A stretch of DNA of 8,063 bases from Geoglobus sp. (GTDB taxonomy: Archaea > Halobacteriota > Archaeoglobi > Archaeoglobales > Archaeoglobaceae). The stretch is taken from assembly GCA_027016965.1 (NCBI GenBank), contig JALURI010000234.1, forward strand, positions 1 through 8,063. Direction: 5' to 3'. The notes under the pieces are model-generated. The model was not told where the DNA came from, ran no database searches, and saw nothing but the letters and a program-made list of their open reading frames with translations. Of the stretch, positions 1-6,252 are shown one piece after another (the first letter of the stretch is position 1; every line of letters starts with the position of its first letter). The position numbers and the translations under genes were made by a program.

Positions 1-2
1 CA

Positions 3-398
3 GAAAGCACAGATTCTGCCGACGATGACATGATTATGAAGATCAATGAGAGGCTCAATGACATCGAGAATCGGTTGCCGAGGATGGATATTTCAATGAG
101 CAATCTGAAGAAAGAGATTGATGGAATCAGGGAGGAAATGAAGAAGATTGAAGAATCAATGAAAGACATGATGGCTTTGTACGAGGTGGTTTCTGCTCAG
201 ATAAATCCATTCGTCGGAAGTTCAAAGGCAACAAAGCTGAGCTTTGAAAGGATAGATGAGCTTGAAAAGAAAATTGAGGAGTTTGAAGAGATAATAATCG
301 AGCTCCAGATGGATATAAGGATGATCTTCAGAAATGCCCTCAATCTGAAGCAGATAATCAATGAAGTTCTTTACGAGGAGGTGATTGGAATTGAATGA
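3..398 (+). CDS. arlC: Archaellum switch protein ArlC (FlaC), 5' end cut off by window edge
   Basis: ArlC is a small cytosolic protein. With ArlD/E it forms the ring or switch complex under the archaellum motor and links it to chemotaxis through CheF in euryarchaea (family knowledge). The visible part is almost entirely charged and helical, with long heptad-like coiled-coil stretches on both sides of the family signature LYEVVSAQINPFVG, about 20 residues past the middle of the first helix. The first Met in frame is at 30, but the frame stays open to the left edge and reads ESTDSADDD before that Met. No Shine-Dalgarno site precedes 30 (gccgacgatgaca). I therefore read the gene as starting outside the window, with an acidic flexible segment before the coiled coil. 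Its stop overlaps the start of arlD by 8 bases. The family call is firm; the true N-terminus is unknown. Confidence 0.88.
   Translation, partial: ESTDSADDDMIMKINERLNDIENRLPRMDISMSNLKKEIDGIREEMKKIEESMKDMMALYEVVSAQINPFVGSSKATKLSFERIDELEKKIEEFEEIIIELQMDIRMIFRNALNLKQIINEVLYEEVIGIE
377..385 (+). promoter_or_regulatory. Perfect Shine-Dalgarno site that sets the arlD start at TTG 391
   Basis: GGAGGTGAT is a full match to the complement of the archaeal 16S rRNA 3' end. It overlaps the TTG at 385, so initiation there is unlikely, and it lies 5 nt before the TTG at 391. There is no in-frame ATG nearby. The same short spacing is seen before arlH, arlI and alba in this window. Confidence 0.8.
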
Positions 399-1278
399 AG
401 ATGACATCAGGAGTGTAATCTACTTGGATGAGATTCAGGAAAAAGAGGAAGAACAGGGGCAAGGTGACAGAAAGGAGAGTCTTTTTCTTTCAGAAGGTGA
501 ACTCAAAAACAAACTTGAGGGTTATCGTGGAAAAATTCCATCAGTCATTTTGAAAGACCTCTACGAGGTTCTCAAAGGAAGAAAGCTCACAGAAGAGCAG
601 CTGAAGAGGATTATGAAAAATGTTGAAAAGAGACTCAGAAGCAGCGGTGAGATTGATGTAGGAGAGCTTTACACGAAAATTGACAGGCTTGAAAAAACAA
701 TCCAGAAGCTTCTCAGAATGCAGGTTAGACAGGCAATCATGTCAGAAGGGGGAGAATCAGCAGAAACAAAGGTCAGGGATGAAAGTGAGAAGAGTGTGGC
801 TGAAAAGGATTCAGGTAATGAAACGATAGCAAGAGTTGAAAAGCCACGGGAATATAAAAAAGCCGAGTTACAGACAATTCAGATAAGCCAGACCCTAAAA
901 AAAGATGAACCCAGAACATTTCTGGACAAGATCCCAAAAAGTGTAGGTTCAATGATGTTTCTGCTCAGATGGATTGAGCATCTGATTGAGAGGGTTGGTT
1001 ACAGTGGTCTGGAGGATGTCTTAGATTACTATGTTGAGATAGGGTGGATTTCAGAGGACGTCATGTTTGAAATTCTGAGACATGCAAAGGGAATAAAGCT
1101 TTATCATGAGAACTCTGACTGGAGACCAGCAGGATTTATGAATGTGCACGATCATCTGATGTCCCTACTTTTTATAGAAGCTCTTAAAACTGGAAAAATG
1201 AACAAGGAACTTCTCCAGGATGTGGAAAGACAGGTATACAGAATAAAGAAGGGGGTCAGTGAGATAAATGGGGTTTAG
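391..1278 (+). CDS. arlD: Archaellum switch protein ArlD (FlaD/E family)
   Basis: This is a cytosolic component of the ArlCDE complex, which connects the motor to the chemotaxis machinery and sets the direction of rotation (family knowledge). From TTG 391 it has 295 residues. Residues about 37-85 form a conserved N-terminal helical region (GKIPSVILKDLYEVL, then LTEEQLKRIMKNVEKRL). Residues about 88-115 are a likely coiled coil. Residues about 117-165 are an acidic, low-complexity linker. Residues about 178-268 match the FlaD/E domain: KIPKSVGSMMFLLRWIEHLI, the Trp-rich middle, and NVHDHLMSLLFIEAL near the end. The length fits FlaD, which has the extra N-terminal region, rather than the short FlaE of methanococci. 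No separate arlE follows. It overlaps arlC by 8 bases and arlF by 11, so the three are translated from one message. The start at 385, also a TTG, is less likely because it lies inside the Shine-Dalgarno site. Confidence 0.9.
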   Translation: MNEDDIRSVIYLDEIQEKEEEQGQGDRKESLFLSEGELKNKLEGYRGKIPSVILKDLYEVLKGRKLTEEQLKRIMKNVEKRLRSSGEIDVGELYTKIDRLEKTIQKLLRMQVRQAIMSEGGESAETKVRDESEKSVAEKDSGNETIARVEKPREYKKAELQTIQISQTLKKDEPRTFLDKIPKSVGSMMFLLRWIEHLIERVGYSGLEDVLDYYVEIGWISEDVMFEILRHAKGIKLYHENSDWRPAGFMNVHDHLMSLLFIEALKTGKMNKELLQDVERQVYRIKKGVSEINGV

Positions 1279-1702
1279 CACCGTTGCAGCATTCTCAATA
1301 ATTTTCGTTTTCTCATTAATTGCATTTGGACTCATGTACTCAACTGTTGCAGATATTGCAAAAACCTACTCATTTGAACTCGGAGAGAAAAAGGTGAGAA
1401 TGGAGGAGACATCAAACACAAAACTGGAGATCACAGGCATAACAACAACACCCTTGGCTGGAAGTCACAATCTCACCGTTGCAGTGAAAAACACCGGAAC
1501 TCCAACCCTGCATCCGGAAAAATTCGACATAATTATTGATGGACTGAAATATGATTTTGCATATTCCAGAACCCCGCTCTATCCAAGCACAGAAGTGAAT
1601 CTCAGTGTGTCAGATATTCCAGGGGGGATAAATTCCACTCACAGACTGAAGATTGTGGCGGAGAATGGATATTCCCTTTACTTGGAATACCGGGTGACGT
1701 AA
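1268..1702 (+). CDS. arlF: Archaellum stator protein ArlF (FlaF)
   Basis: ArlF is anchored in the cytoplasmic membrane by one N-terminal helix. It carries an extracellular beta-sandwich that binds the S-layer, so it acts as part of the stator with ArlG (known from Sulfolobus). The protein has 144 residues. The start MGFSTVAAFSIIFVFSLIAF is the typical FlaF N-terminus: a short polar lead, then a membrane helix over residues about 5-28. A helical stalk follows to about residue 50, then a beta-rich region from about 52 to the end (LEITGITTTPL, VAVKNTGTPTL, FDIIIDGLKY). Three N-glycosylation sequons lie in the outer domain at N68, N111 and N122. The start ATG is preceded by GTGAGAT and overlaps the end of arlD by 11 bases. 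arlG begins one base after the stop. Confidence 0.9.
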   Translation: MGFSTVAAFSIIFVFSLIAFGLMYSTVADIAKTYSFELGEKKVRMEETSNTKLEITGITTTPLAGSHNLTVAVKNTGTPTLHPEKFDIIIDGLKYDFAYSRTPLYPSTEVNLSVSDIPGGINSTHRLKIVAENGYSLYLEYRVT

Positions 1703-1703
1703 T

Positions 1704-2141
1704 ATGGGTTTCGGAGATGTTGCAACCCATCTGATATTCTTTATCGCAGCGGTAGTTCTTGCGTCATCTGCATCAGCAATAATGTTCATGACAGTCCAGA
1801 AGGTAACAATTGAGGCTAATGAACAGGGGGAGTTGATACAGAAGCTGGTGGGAACGGATTTTGAGATAATAAATGATCCTGTAAATGTGGTTTACAACTC
1901 AACTCTTGGAGCGTACATAATCTACATAAAAAATACTGGAACTGAAAACATGTATACTTCCAACAACACACTTACACTCCTTCTGAATGGATCTGTGGTG
2001 AGATTTATACCTGACAGACTTTCGGTATCTCCTGGAGAAACTGCAACACTCTACGTGTACTCCTCCAGAATAAATGGGAATGTCAGACTTTCTGTGATTT
2101 CAGATGTTGGTGTGAAAAAGTCCTTTGAATTCCAGGGGTGA
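1704..2141 (+). CDS. arlG: Archaellum stator protein ArlG (FlaG)
   Basis: ArlG is the partner of ArlF. In Sulfolobus it forms short filaments in the pseudoperiplasm capped by ArlF, which tether the motor to the S-layer (family knowledge). The protein has 145 residues, with a membrane helix at about 7-30 (VATHLIFFIAAVVLASSASA), a short helical linker, and a beta-rich outer domain from about residue 52 to the end. The segment IIYIKNTGTENMY parallels the KNTGT segment of ArlF, suggesting the two outer domains are related. Sequons are present at N65, N87 and N95. The Shine-Dalgarno GGTGAC lies inside the end of arlF (1693-1698), 5 nt before the ATG. I assign F and G by N-terminal signature and by the usual F-G-H-I-J order; a swap of the two names is possible but unlikely. 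Confidence 0.88.
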   Translation: MGFGDVATHLIFFIAAVVLASSASAIMFMTVQKVTIEANEQGELIQKLVGTDFEIINDPVNVVYNSTLGAYIIYIKNTGTENMYTSNNTLTLLLNGSVVRFIPDRLSVSPGETATLYVYSSRINGNVRLSVISDVGVKKSFEFQG

Positions 2142-2142
2142 T
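2135..2142 (+). promoter_or_regulatory. Shine-Dalgarno site that sets the arlH start at ATG 2146
   Basis: GGGGTGAT lies 3 nt before ATG 2146 and covers the arlG stop codon. A longer reading from 2125 (adding seven residues) would place this site inside the gene, and that start has only the poor context gtgaaaaagtcc before it. The start at 2146 is therefore chosen. Confidence 0.75.
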
Positions 2143-2145
2143 AAC

Positions 2146-2838
2146 ATGACCTTCTATTCTGTTCAGATACCAAACGATGAATTCCACAAGAAAATTGGAG
2201 GGGGAGTACCAAAAGGTACTTTTGGGGTGATAGAGGGGGAGAGTGGAAGTGGAAAGAGCATAGTATGCCAGAGAATGCTGTACGGACTTCTGAGGAATAA
2301 CGTGTCTGTTACATATCTGTCGACACAGTTCACAACAGTTGATTTTGTAAAGCAGATGTCCAGCATTGGCTACTCTGTTGAGAAGTTTATAATATCCGGT
2401 TTGATGAAGTTTTTTCCGGTTTACCCTCTTATCAGTCTTCCAAGAAAGAGATATGATTACGTTAACAAGCTGATATCGGCAAAGCATCTTTTCGAGTCTG
2501 ATGTTGTGTTTATAGACTCTCTTTCAGCACTCCTGAAATTCGATCTTAACAGAGAGTCCGCAATCGATCTTGTTTCATTTCTGAAGAGATACACAGCAGC
2601 AGGGAATTCTGTAATAGCCACTATACTGACGGGTGAGATTGATGAAGAGTCTCTGCTTGAAATAGAAGCTTCATCAACATTCCTTGCTGAATGCACTCTC
2701 CGTAAATTCGGTACAGACATCAAGAACACCATGACGATAAAGAAGTACAATCTTGCTCCTGCTCAGTATCAGAAACAGATTGCATTCAGGGTTGAGCCAA
2801 AGATCGGTTTGGTTGTTGAGATTGCTGCAGTTGCGTGA
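2146..2838 (+). CDS. arlH: Archaellum motor regulator ArlH (FlaH), KaiC/RecA-like nucleotide-binding protein
   Basis: ArlH is a RecA/KaiC-fold protein that binds ArlI and ArlJ at the cytosolic face of the motor. It binds ATP with little or no hydrolysis, and nucleotide or phosphorylation state is thought to control its contact with ArlI (family knowledge). From ATG 2146 it has 230 residues, the usual size. Visible motifs are Walker A GESGSGKS at 31-38 and Walker B VVFIDSLSAL with D124. After the second strand, YLSTQFTTVDF (57-67) stands where KaiC and RecA relatives carry catalytic glutamates. This lack of acidic residues fits a protein that binds rather than burns ATP. It lies between arlG and arlI, whose Shine-Dalgarno site overlaps its stop codon. 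RadA/RadB and circadian KaiC proper are ruled out by size and context. Confidence 0.93.
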   Translation: MTFYSVQIPNDEFHKKIGGGVPKGTFGVIEGESGSGKSIVCQRMLYGLLRNNVSVTYLSTQFTTVDFVKQMSSIGYSVEKFIISGLMKFFPVYPLISLPRKRYDYVNKLISAKHLFESDVVFIDSLSALLKFDLNRESAIDLVSFLKRYTAAGNSVIATILTGEIDEESLLEIEASSTFLAECTLRKFGTDIKNTMTIKKYNLAPAQYQKQIAFRVEPKIGLVVEIAAVA

Positions 2839-2849
2839 GGTGACTGCTG

Positions 2850-4493
2850 ATGAAGGCAGTGAAAAGTGACAAGCTCGATATTGCAGTAAAGAGAAATCCC
2901 CACCTCAGGAGATATCTGGACAATTTCAGAAAGAAGGAGGGCACAATACCGAATTTTGTTGTGCAGCTTACCAGAGATATGAAGTCACTGCCAAGACCAA
3001 ACGTTCTCTATCCTGTGGGTGATCCTGTTTTCATACATATATACGCTGACAGAGACGGTAAAAAAAAGTACATAGCCATAGAGCCAAAACTGAGAAAGAG
3101 AGAAGAGGAGAAATTCAATGCAGTTCTCGATGCGATGCTTGAGCTCGCTCCATATGAACCATCTCCTGAAAGTGATGCGGAGATGGAGAAACTGATTGAC
3201 AAACTCTTTGACAAGGTAACAACGATCACAACAGCTAAAAAAGAATTCAAAAGAAAAAGCAGGTTCTCTCTTTCACCATCCAAAATTCCCCTGACAAGGG
3301 AGGAAGCTTACAATTACCACTATCTTATTAAAAGAGAGGTGATAGGTACAGGACCCCTTGAACCGCTTATAAGAGACCCACACATAGAAGACATCCATGT
3401 CATAGGTCCAAGAAACACCCATGTTGTCCACAAGATATTCGACATGATGCCAACCAACATAGATTTTGAAAATGATCTCAGAATGGCAGAGTATCTAAAG
3501 AATCTTGGAGAAAGAATGGGAAGACCTGTAAGCGAGAAGGATCCAATTGTGGATGGTTCTCTGCCAGATGGGAGTAGAATAAACATAATATATTCAACAG
3601 ACGTTAGCCTTAAAGGTCCTTCCTTTACCATAAGAAAGTTTACAGCTGTGCCGATAAGCATAACACAGCTTATAAACTGGGGTACTCTGAGTGCAGAGGT
3701 TTCAGCCTACCTCTGGCTCTGTCTTGAATATGGGATGAGTATATGGGTTAGCGGAGAGACTGCAAGCGGAAAAACCACAACACTCAATGCTATGATACCC
3801 TTCATCAAGCCTGATTCGAAAGTATACACAGCCGAAGACACTCCAGAAGTCCAGGTCCCCCATCCCGTCTGGCAGCAGCTCAACACAAGAGAGCGTGGAG
3901 AGGCTGGAAAGGTGGATTTATTTGATTTGCTGAGAGCTGCACTTAGAAGCAGACCGAATTACATAATAGTTGGTGAGATCAGAGGAAAAGAAGGTTCAAT
4001 TGCGTTTCAGGCAATGCAAACAGGACATCCTGTTTTGGCAACATTTCATGCTGGTAGTGTTAAAAAGCTGATACAGCGTTTGACGGGAGACCCCATTAAT
4101 GTACCGATAACATTTGTTGATAACCTGAATGTGGTGCTGATTCAGCAAGCTGTTTACAGAAAGGGACAATTTTTGAGGAGATGTCTTGTTATTGAAGAGA
4201 TCGAGGGTTACTATGAGGAAATAGGTGGTGTTGTGACGAGATCTGTTTTTGAGTGGGATGGTGTTAGCGATGAGCATGTTTTCAGAGGGCTCTACAACAG
4301 CTATGTTCTCGAGAACAAAATTGCCCAGACAGCAGGCTATGAGGATCCGAGAGAGATTTATAATGAACTTGAGCTCAGATCAAGAATTCTCACCAGAATG
4401 ATAGAGGAAAAAATTCTGGATTACTATGAGGTTACGAGGGTAATCTGGAATTTTTACAAAAAGGGAATTGAAGGTTTGCCGTTCAGGTTGTGA
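2850..4493 (+). CDS. arlI: Archaellum motor ATPase ArlI (FlaI)
   Basis: ArlI is a hexameric secretion-superfamily (GspE/PilT-like) ATPase. It powers both filament assembly and rotation, sitting under ArlJ and bound to ArlH (family knowledge). It has 547 residues. A basic, flexible N-terminus covers about 1-35; the matching segment in Sulfolobus is needed for rotation but not assembly. The N-terminal domain extends to about residue 260. The ATPase core holds Walker A GETASGKT at 302-309, the Asp box VYTAEDTPEV at 325-334, Walker B YIIVGEIRG at 371-379 with E376, and the His box TGHPVLATFHAG at 391-402. The RKF signature is at 262-264. All catalytic motifs look intact. GAGGTGA at 2837-2843 overlaps the arlH stop and sits 6 nt before the ATG. 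The archaellum neighbours argue against a pilus or type II secretion ATPase. Confidence 0.96.
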   Translation: MKAVKSDKLDIAVKRNPHLRRYLDNFRKKEGTIPNFVVQLTRDMKSLPRPNVLYPVGDPVFIHIYADRDGKKKYIAIEPKLRKREEEKFNAVLDAMLELAPYEPSPESDAEMEKLIDKLFDKVTTITTAKKEFKRKSRFSLSPSKIPLTREEAYNYHYLIKREVIGTGPLEPLIRDPHIEDIHVIGPRNTHVVHKIFDMMPTNIDFENDLRMAEYLKNLGERMGRPVSEKDPIVDGSLPDGSRINIIYSTDVSLKGPSFTIRKFTAVPISITQLINWGTLSAEVSAYLWLCLEYGMSIWVSGETASGKTTTLNAMIPFIKPDSKVYTAEDTPEVQVPHPVWQQLNTRERGEAGKVDLFDLLRAALRSRPNYIIVGEIRGKEGSIAFQAMQTGHPVLATFHAGSVKKLIQRLTGDPINVPITFVDNLNVVLIQQAVYRKGQFLRRCLVIEEIEGYYEEIGGVVTRSVFEWDGVSDEHVFRGLYNSYVLENKIAQTAGYEDPREIYNELELRSRILTRMIEEKILDYYEVTRVIWNFYKKGIEGLPFRL

Positions 4494-4494
4494 T
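4490..4494 (+). promoter_or_regulatory. Partial Shine-Dalgarno site favouring the arlJ start at ATG 4499
   Basis: Three in-frame starts are close together: GTG 4490, ATG 4493 and ATG 4499. The only match to the anti-Shine-Dalgarno sequence is GTGAT at 4490-4494, inside AGGTTGTGAT. It lies 4 nt before ATG 4499, the same spacing as at alba. The other two starts would overlap it. The evidence is modest and the choice changes only three residues. Confidence 0.45.
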
Positions 4495-4498
4495 GCTC

Positions 4499-6172
4499 AT
4501 GAATGTCAGACATCTTGGCATAGATGTGGACAGGTATCTCAGATTTATTCTTCTTCCATCCTTACTGGGTGCTCTGGTTCTCTTCCTGATCATGTATTTC
4601 ATCCTTTACTCAATGCTGGAACCCTTCGGAACTTTCAGAATTCTTTTCCTTGCGATTCCAGTCTTCATTGTTCTTCCTGCTCTGATATATATAAAGATGA
4701 TCGAGGTGAGAATGAAAAATGAGATAGACAATAACATTCACTTCTACATAACCCATATGGGAGCTCTTTCAACATCAGAAATTGACAGAAAAGAGCTGAT
4801 GAAAATACTCTCAGACAGATCAGAGTACAAAGCACTTGCTGAAGAGACAAGAAAAATTTTCCTTCTGATGTCAAAGTGGAGAAGAAATCTTGCTCAGGCT
4901 TGTAGATTCATAGCCAAAAGAACCCCCAGCAAGATATTTTCTGATTTCCTTGACAGAATGGCTCATGAACTTGATAGTGGAGAGGATTTCAAGGAGTTCA
5001 TAAAGAGAGAGCAGAAAGTTGTTATGGAGGATTACGTTACTCTTTATAATGGTAAAATGTACAGCATTGACATATTCAAGGAAATTTATGTTTCAGTAGT
5101 TCTTTCACTCAGCTTTTTTGCGTCTTTTGCCATAATCATGCCATTTCTAACAGGCATAAGTGTGACAACCACAATATACCTGGTCATGATTTTCTTTTTC
5201 ATCACAGAAGCGGGAGTTCTTGTCTACCTGAAGGCAGTTGTGCCTGAAGACCCGCTCTGGCAGACGTCAGGAGAGTACACCGCTACAGACAGAAAAATCT
5301 ACAAAATTTTCACCATCACATTGCTTGTGTTTCTGAGTTTATTCTCAGCTCTACTTTACGCAAACTATGTGCTGAATTTGATAGACCTGCCATTCACATT
5401 TCTTGTGGCGATTGCAATCACTCCTTTTCTTCTACCAGGGTTTGTGGCAAGAAAGGAGGAGAAACTGATATCAGAAAAGGATAGAAATGCACCCTCATTC
5501 ATAATGAGTCTTGGGGCATCATCCTCTGCAAGAGGGGGTAACATACTTGAAAGTCTGAAATACCTTACTGCCCATGATTTCGGTGCACTCACAGAAGATG
5601 TAAAGGCGCTCTACAGAAGACTGAATTCAAGGATCAACAAAAGAAGAGCATGGGAAAAATTTGCCATTTCAACAAACAGCAACCTGGTATATAGGTTCAC
5701 AGACATGTTTGTTGAGGCAATATCCCTTGGTGCAGAGCCAATTGAAGTGGCTGAGATAGTTTCCTCAAACTTCATAACAATCAACAATCTGAGAAAGAGA
5801 AGGTCCCAGACTACAAGCTCATTTATCGGAATTGCCTATGGTGTAATCATAGGCATCTCCTTTGCCCTGTACATATCATTCGGTGTTGTTGAATCAATGA
5901 ACAGTCTTTACTCCAGTCTCAACATTCCAACAGAGATGATTGGGTCAATTCTACATGTTGTCCCAGCGGAAGATCTCACATTTGTTTCAAGACTCATAGC
6001 TCTTCTTATGCTCATTCATGCGGTTCTGTCAACAATTGCAATAAAGATAATGGATGGTGGAAAGGTCATCGCAGGTCTTGTTCACACGGTGGGAATGATG
6101 TGGGTTGCAGCGATCAGCGCCTACGTGAGTCAGACCACAATAACTTCTCTTCTCAATATCGGAGGTGTTTAA
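4499..6172 (+). CDS. arlJ: Archaellum platform membrane protein ArlJ (FlaJ)
   Basis: ArlJ is the polytopic core of the archaellum in the cytoplasmic membrane and is related to the TadC/GspF (T2SSF) platform proteins. ArlI drives it from the cytosolic side (family knowledge). From ATG 4499 it has 557 residues. I see about nine hydrophobic segments, near residues 17-37, 46-66, 197-219, 223-246, 269-289, 295-314, 441-463, 496-515 and 523-543. Two large, charged cytosolic regions at about 70-195 and 318-435 are the T2SSF-type domains that would contact ArlI (SKWRRNLAQACRFIAKR in the first; SARGGNILESLKYL and RRLNSRINKRRAWEKF in the second). The start is uncertain among 4490, 4493 and 4499. The last codons (Gly-Gly-Val) contain a perfect GGAGGTG. 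It is the last recognised structural archaellum gene here. Confidence 0.94.
   Translation: MNVRHLGIDVDRYLRFILLPSLLGALVLFLIMYFILYSMLEPFGTFRILFLAIPVFIVLPALIYIKMIEVRMKNEIDNNIHFYITHMGALSTSEIDRKELMKILSDRSEYKALAEETRKIFLLMSKWRRNLAQACRFIAKRTPSKIFSDFLDRMAHELDSGEDFKEFIKREQKVVMEDYVTLYNGKMYSIDIFKEIYVSVVLSLSFFASFAIIMPFLTGISVTTTIYLVMIFFFITEAGVLVYLKAVVPEDPLWQTSGEYTATDRKIYKIFTITLLVFLSLFSALLYANYVLNLIDLPFTFLVAIAITPFLLPGFVARKEEKLISEKDRNAPSFIMSLGASSSARGGNILESLKYLTAHDFGALTEDVKALYRRLNSRINKRRAWEKFAISTNSNLVYRFTDMFVEAISLGAEPIEVAEIVSSNFITINNLRKRRSQTTSSFIGIAYGVIIGISFALYISFGVVESMNSLYSSLNIPTEMIGSILHVVPAEDLTFVSRLIALLMLIHAVLSTIAIKIMDGGKVIAGLVHTVGMMWVAAISAYVSQTTITSLLNIGGV
6161..6167 (+). promoter_or_regulatory. Perfect Shine-Dalgarno-like site at the very end of arlJ
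   Basis: GGAGGTG lies within the last codons of arlJ, 6 nt before a TTG at 6174. This is the same layout as at arlD, where GGAGGTGAT precedes TTG 391 by 5 nt inside the previous gene. It may serve the small reading frame at 6174, or simply encode the C-terminal Gly-Gly-Val of ArlJ. Confidence 0.45.
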
Positions 6173-6173
6173 A

Positions 6174-6248
6174 TTGAGTACCTTACTTGTCATAATAATA
6201 AGCATAATAATTTTATATTCTAACTGTTCTATACAATTTAAGAGGTGA
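6174..6248 (+). CDS. Possible 24-residue hydrophobic membrane microprotein (TTG start)
   Basis: This short frame begins with TTG one base after the arlJ stop, 6 nt downstream of a perfect GGAGGTG. It encodes 24 residues: a short lead MSTLL, an unbroken hydrophobic stretch VIIISIIILY, and a polar end SNCSIQFKR. That is the plan of a single-pass membrane peptide with a positive C-terminus. Its stop TGA lies inside the Shine-Dalgarno site of the next gene, AGAGGTGAG (6241-6249), so translation would be coupled to the regulator downstream. Against it, the region is very AT-rich, so Ile codons such as ATA arise easily, and the same bases can be read as a promoter. I do not recognise the peptide. 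It is a candidate only. Confidence 0.3.
   Translation: MSTLLVIIISIIILYSNCSIQFKR
6191..6211 (+). repeat. 9-bp direct repeat just upstream of a TATA-like box
   Basis: CATAATAAT occurs at 6191-6199 and again at 6203-6211, a 12-base period. It ends where the TATA-like element of the next gene begins. The position suits an operator for a regulator, perhaps the winged-helix protein encoded next. In AT-rich DNA such a repeat can also arise by chance. Confidence 0.4.
6211..6219 (+). promoter_or_regulatory. Candidate TATA box for the EarA-like regulator gene
   Basis: TTTTATATT ends 34 nt before ATG 6253. The clear TATA box of alba (7512-7520) ends exactly 34 nt before its own ATG, and both genes have a Shine-Dalgarno site about 23-24 nt past the box. 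The shared geometry suggests a genuine promoter with a leader of roughly 10-15 nt. If so, the regulator and methyltransferase can be expressed apart from the archaellum operon. Confidence 0.5.
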
Positions 6249-6252
6249 GCCA

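Noticed and set aside
2083..2487. 134-residue reading frame on the minus strand across arlG/arlH
   Set aside because: It lies opposite two well-supported genes, has no ribosome site or recognisable domain, and its Cys/Tyr/His-rich composition is typical of an antisense shadow.
3008..3661. Minus-strand frames within arlI
   Set aside because: They lie opposite conserved coding sequence and show the Ser-rich, motif-free composition of antisense frames.
2850..4493. Reading of the ATPase as a type IV pilus or type II secretion ATPase
   Set aside because: The motifs alone would allow it, but the flanking arlH, arlJ, arlF and arlG genes and the length and N-terminus fit ArlI.
4468..4722. 84-residue + strand frame over the arlI/arlJ junction
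   Set aside because: It overlaps the conserved start of arlJ in another frame, is rich in Ser/Cys/His without a domain, and has no start context.
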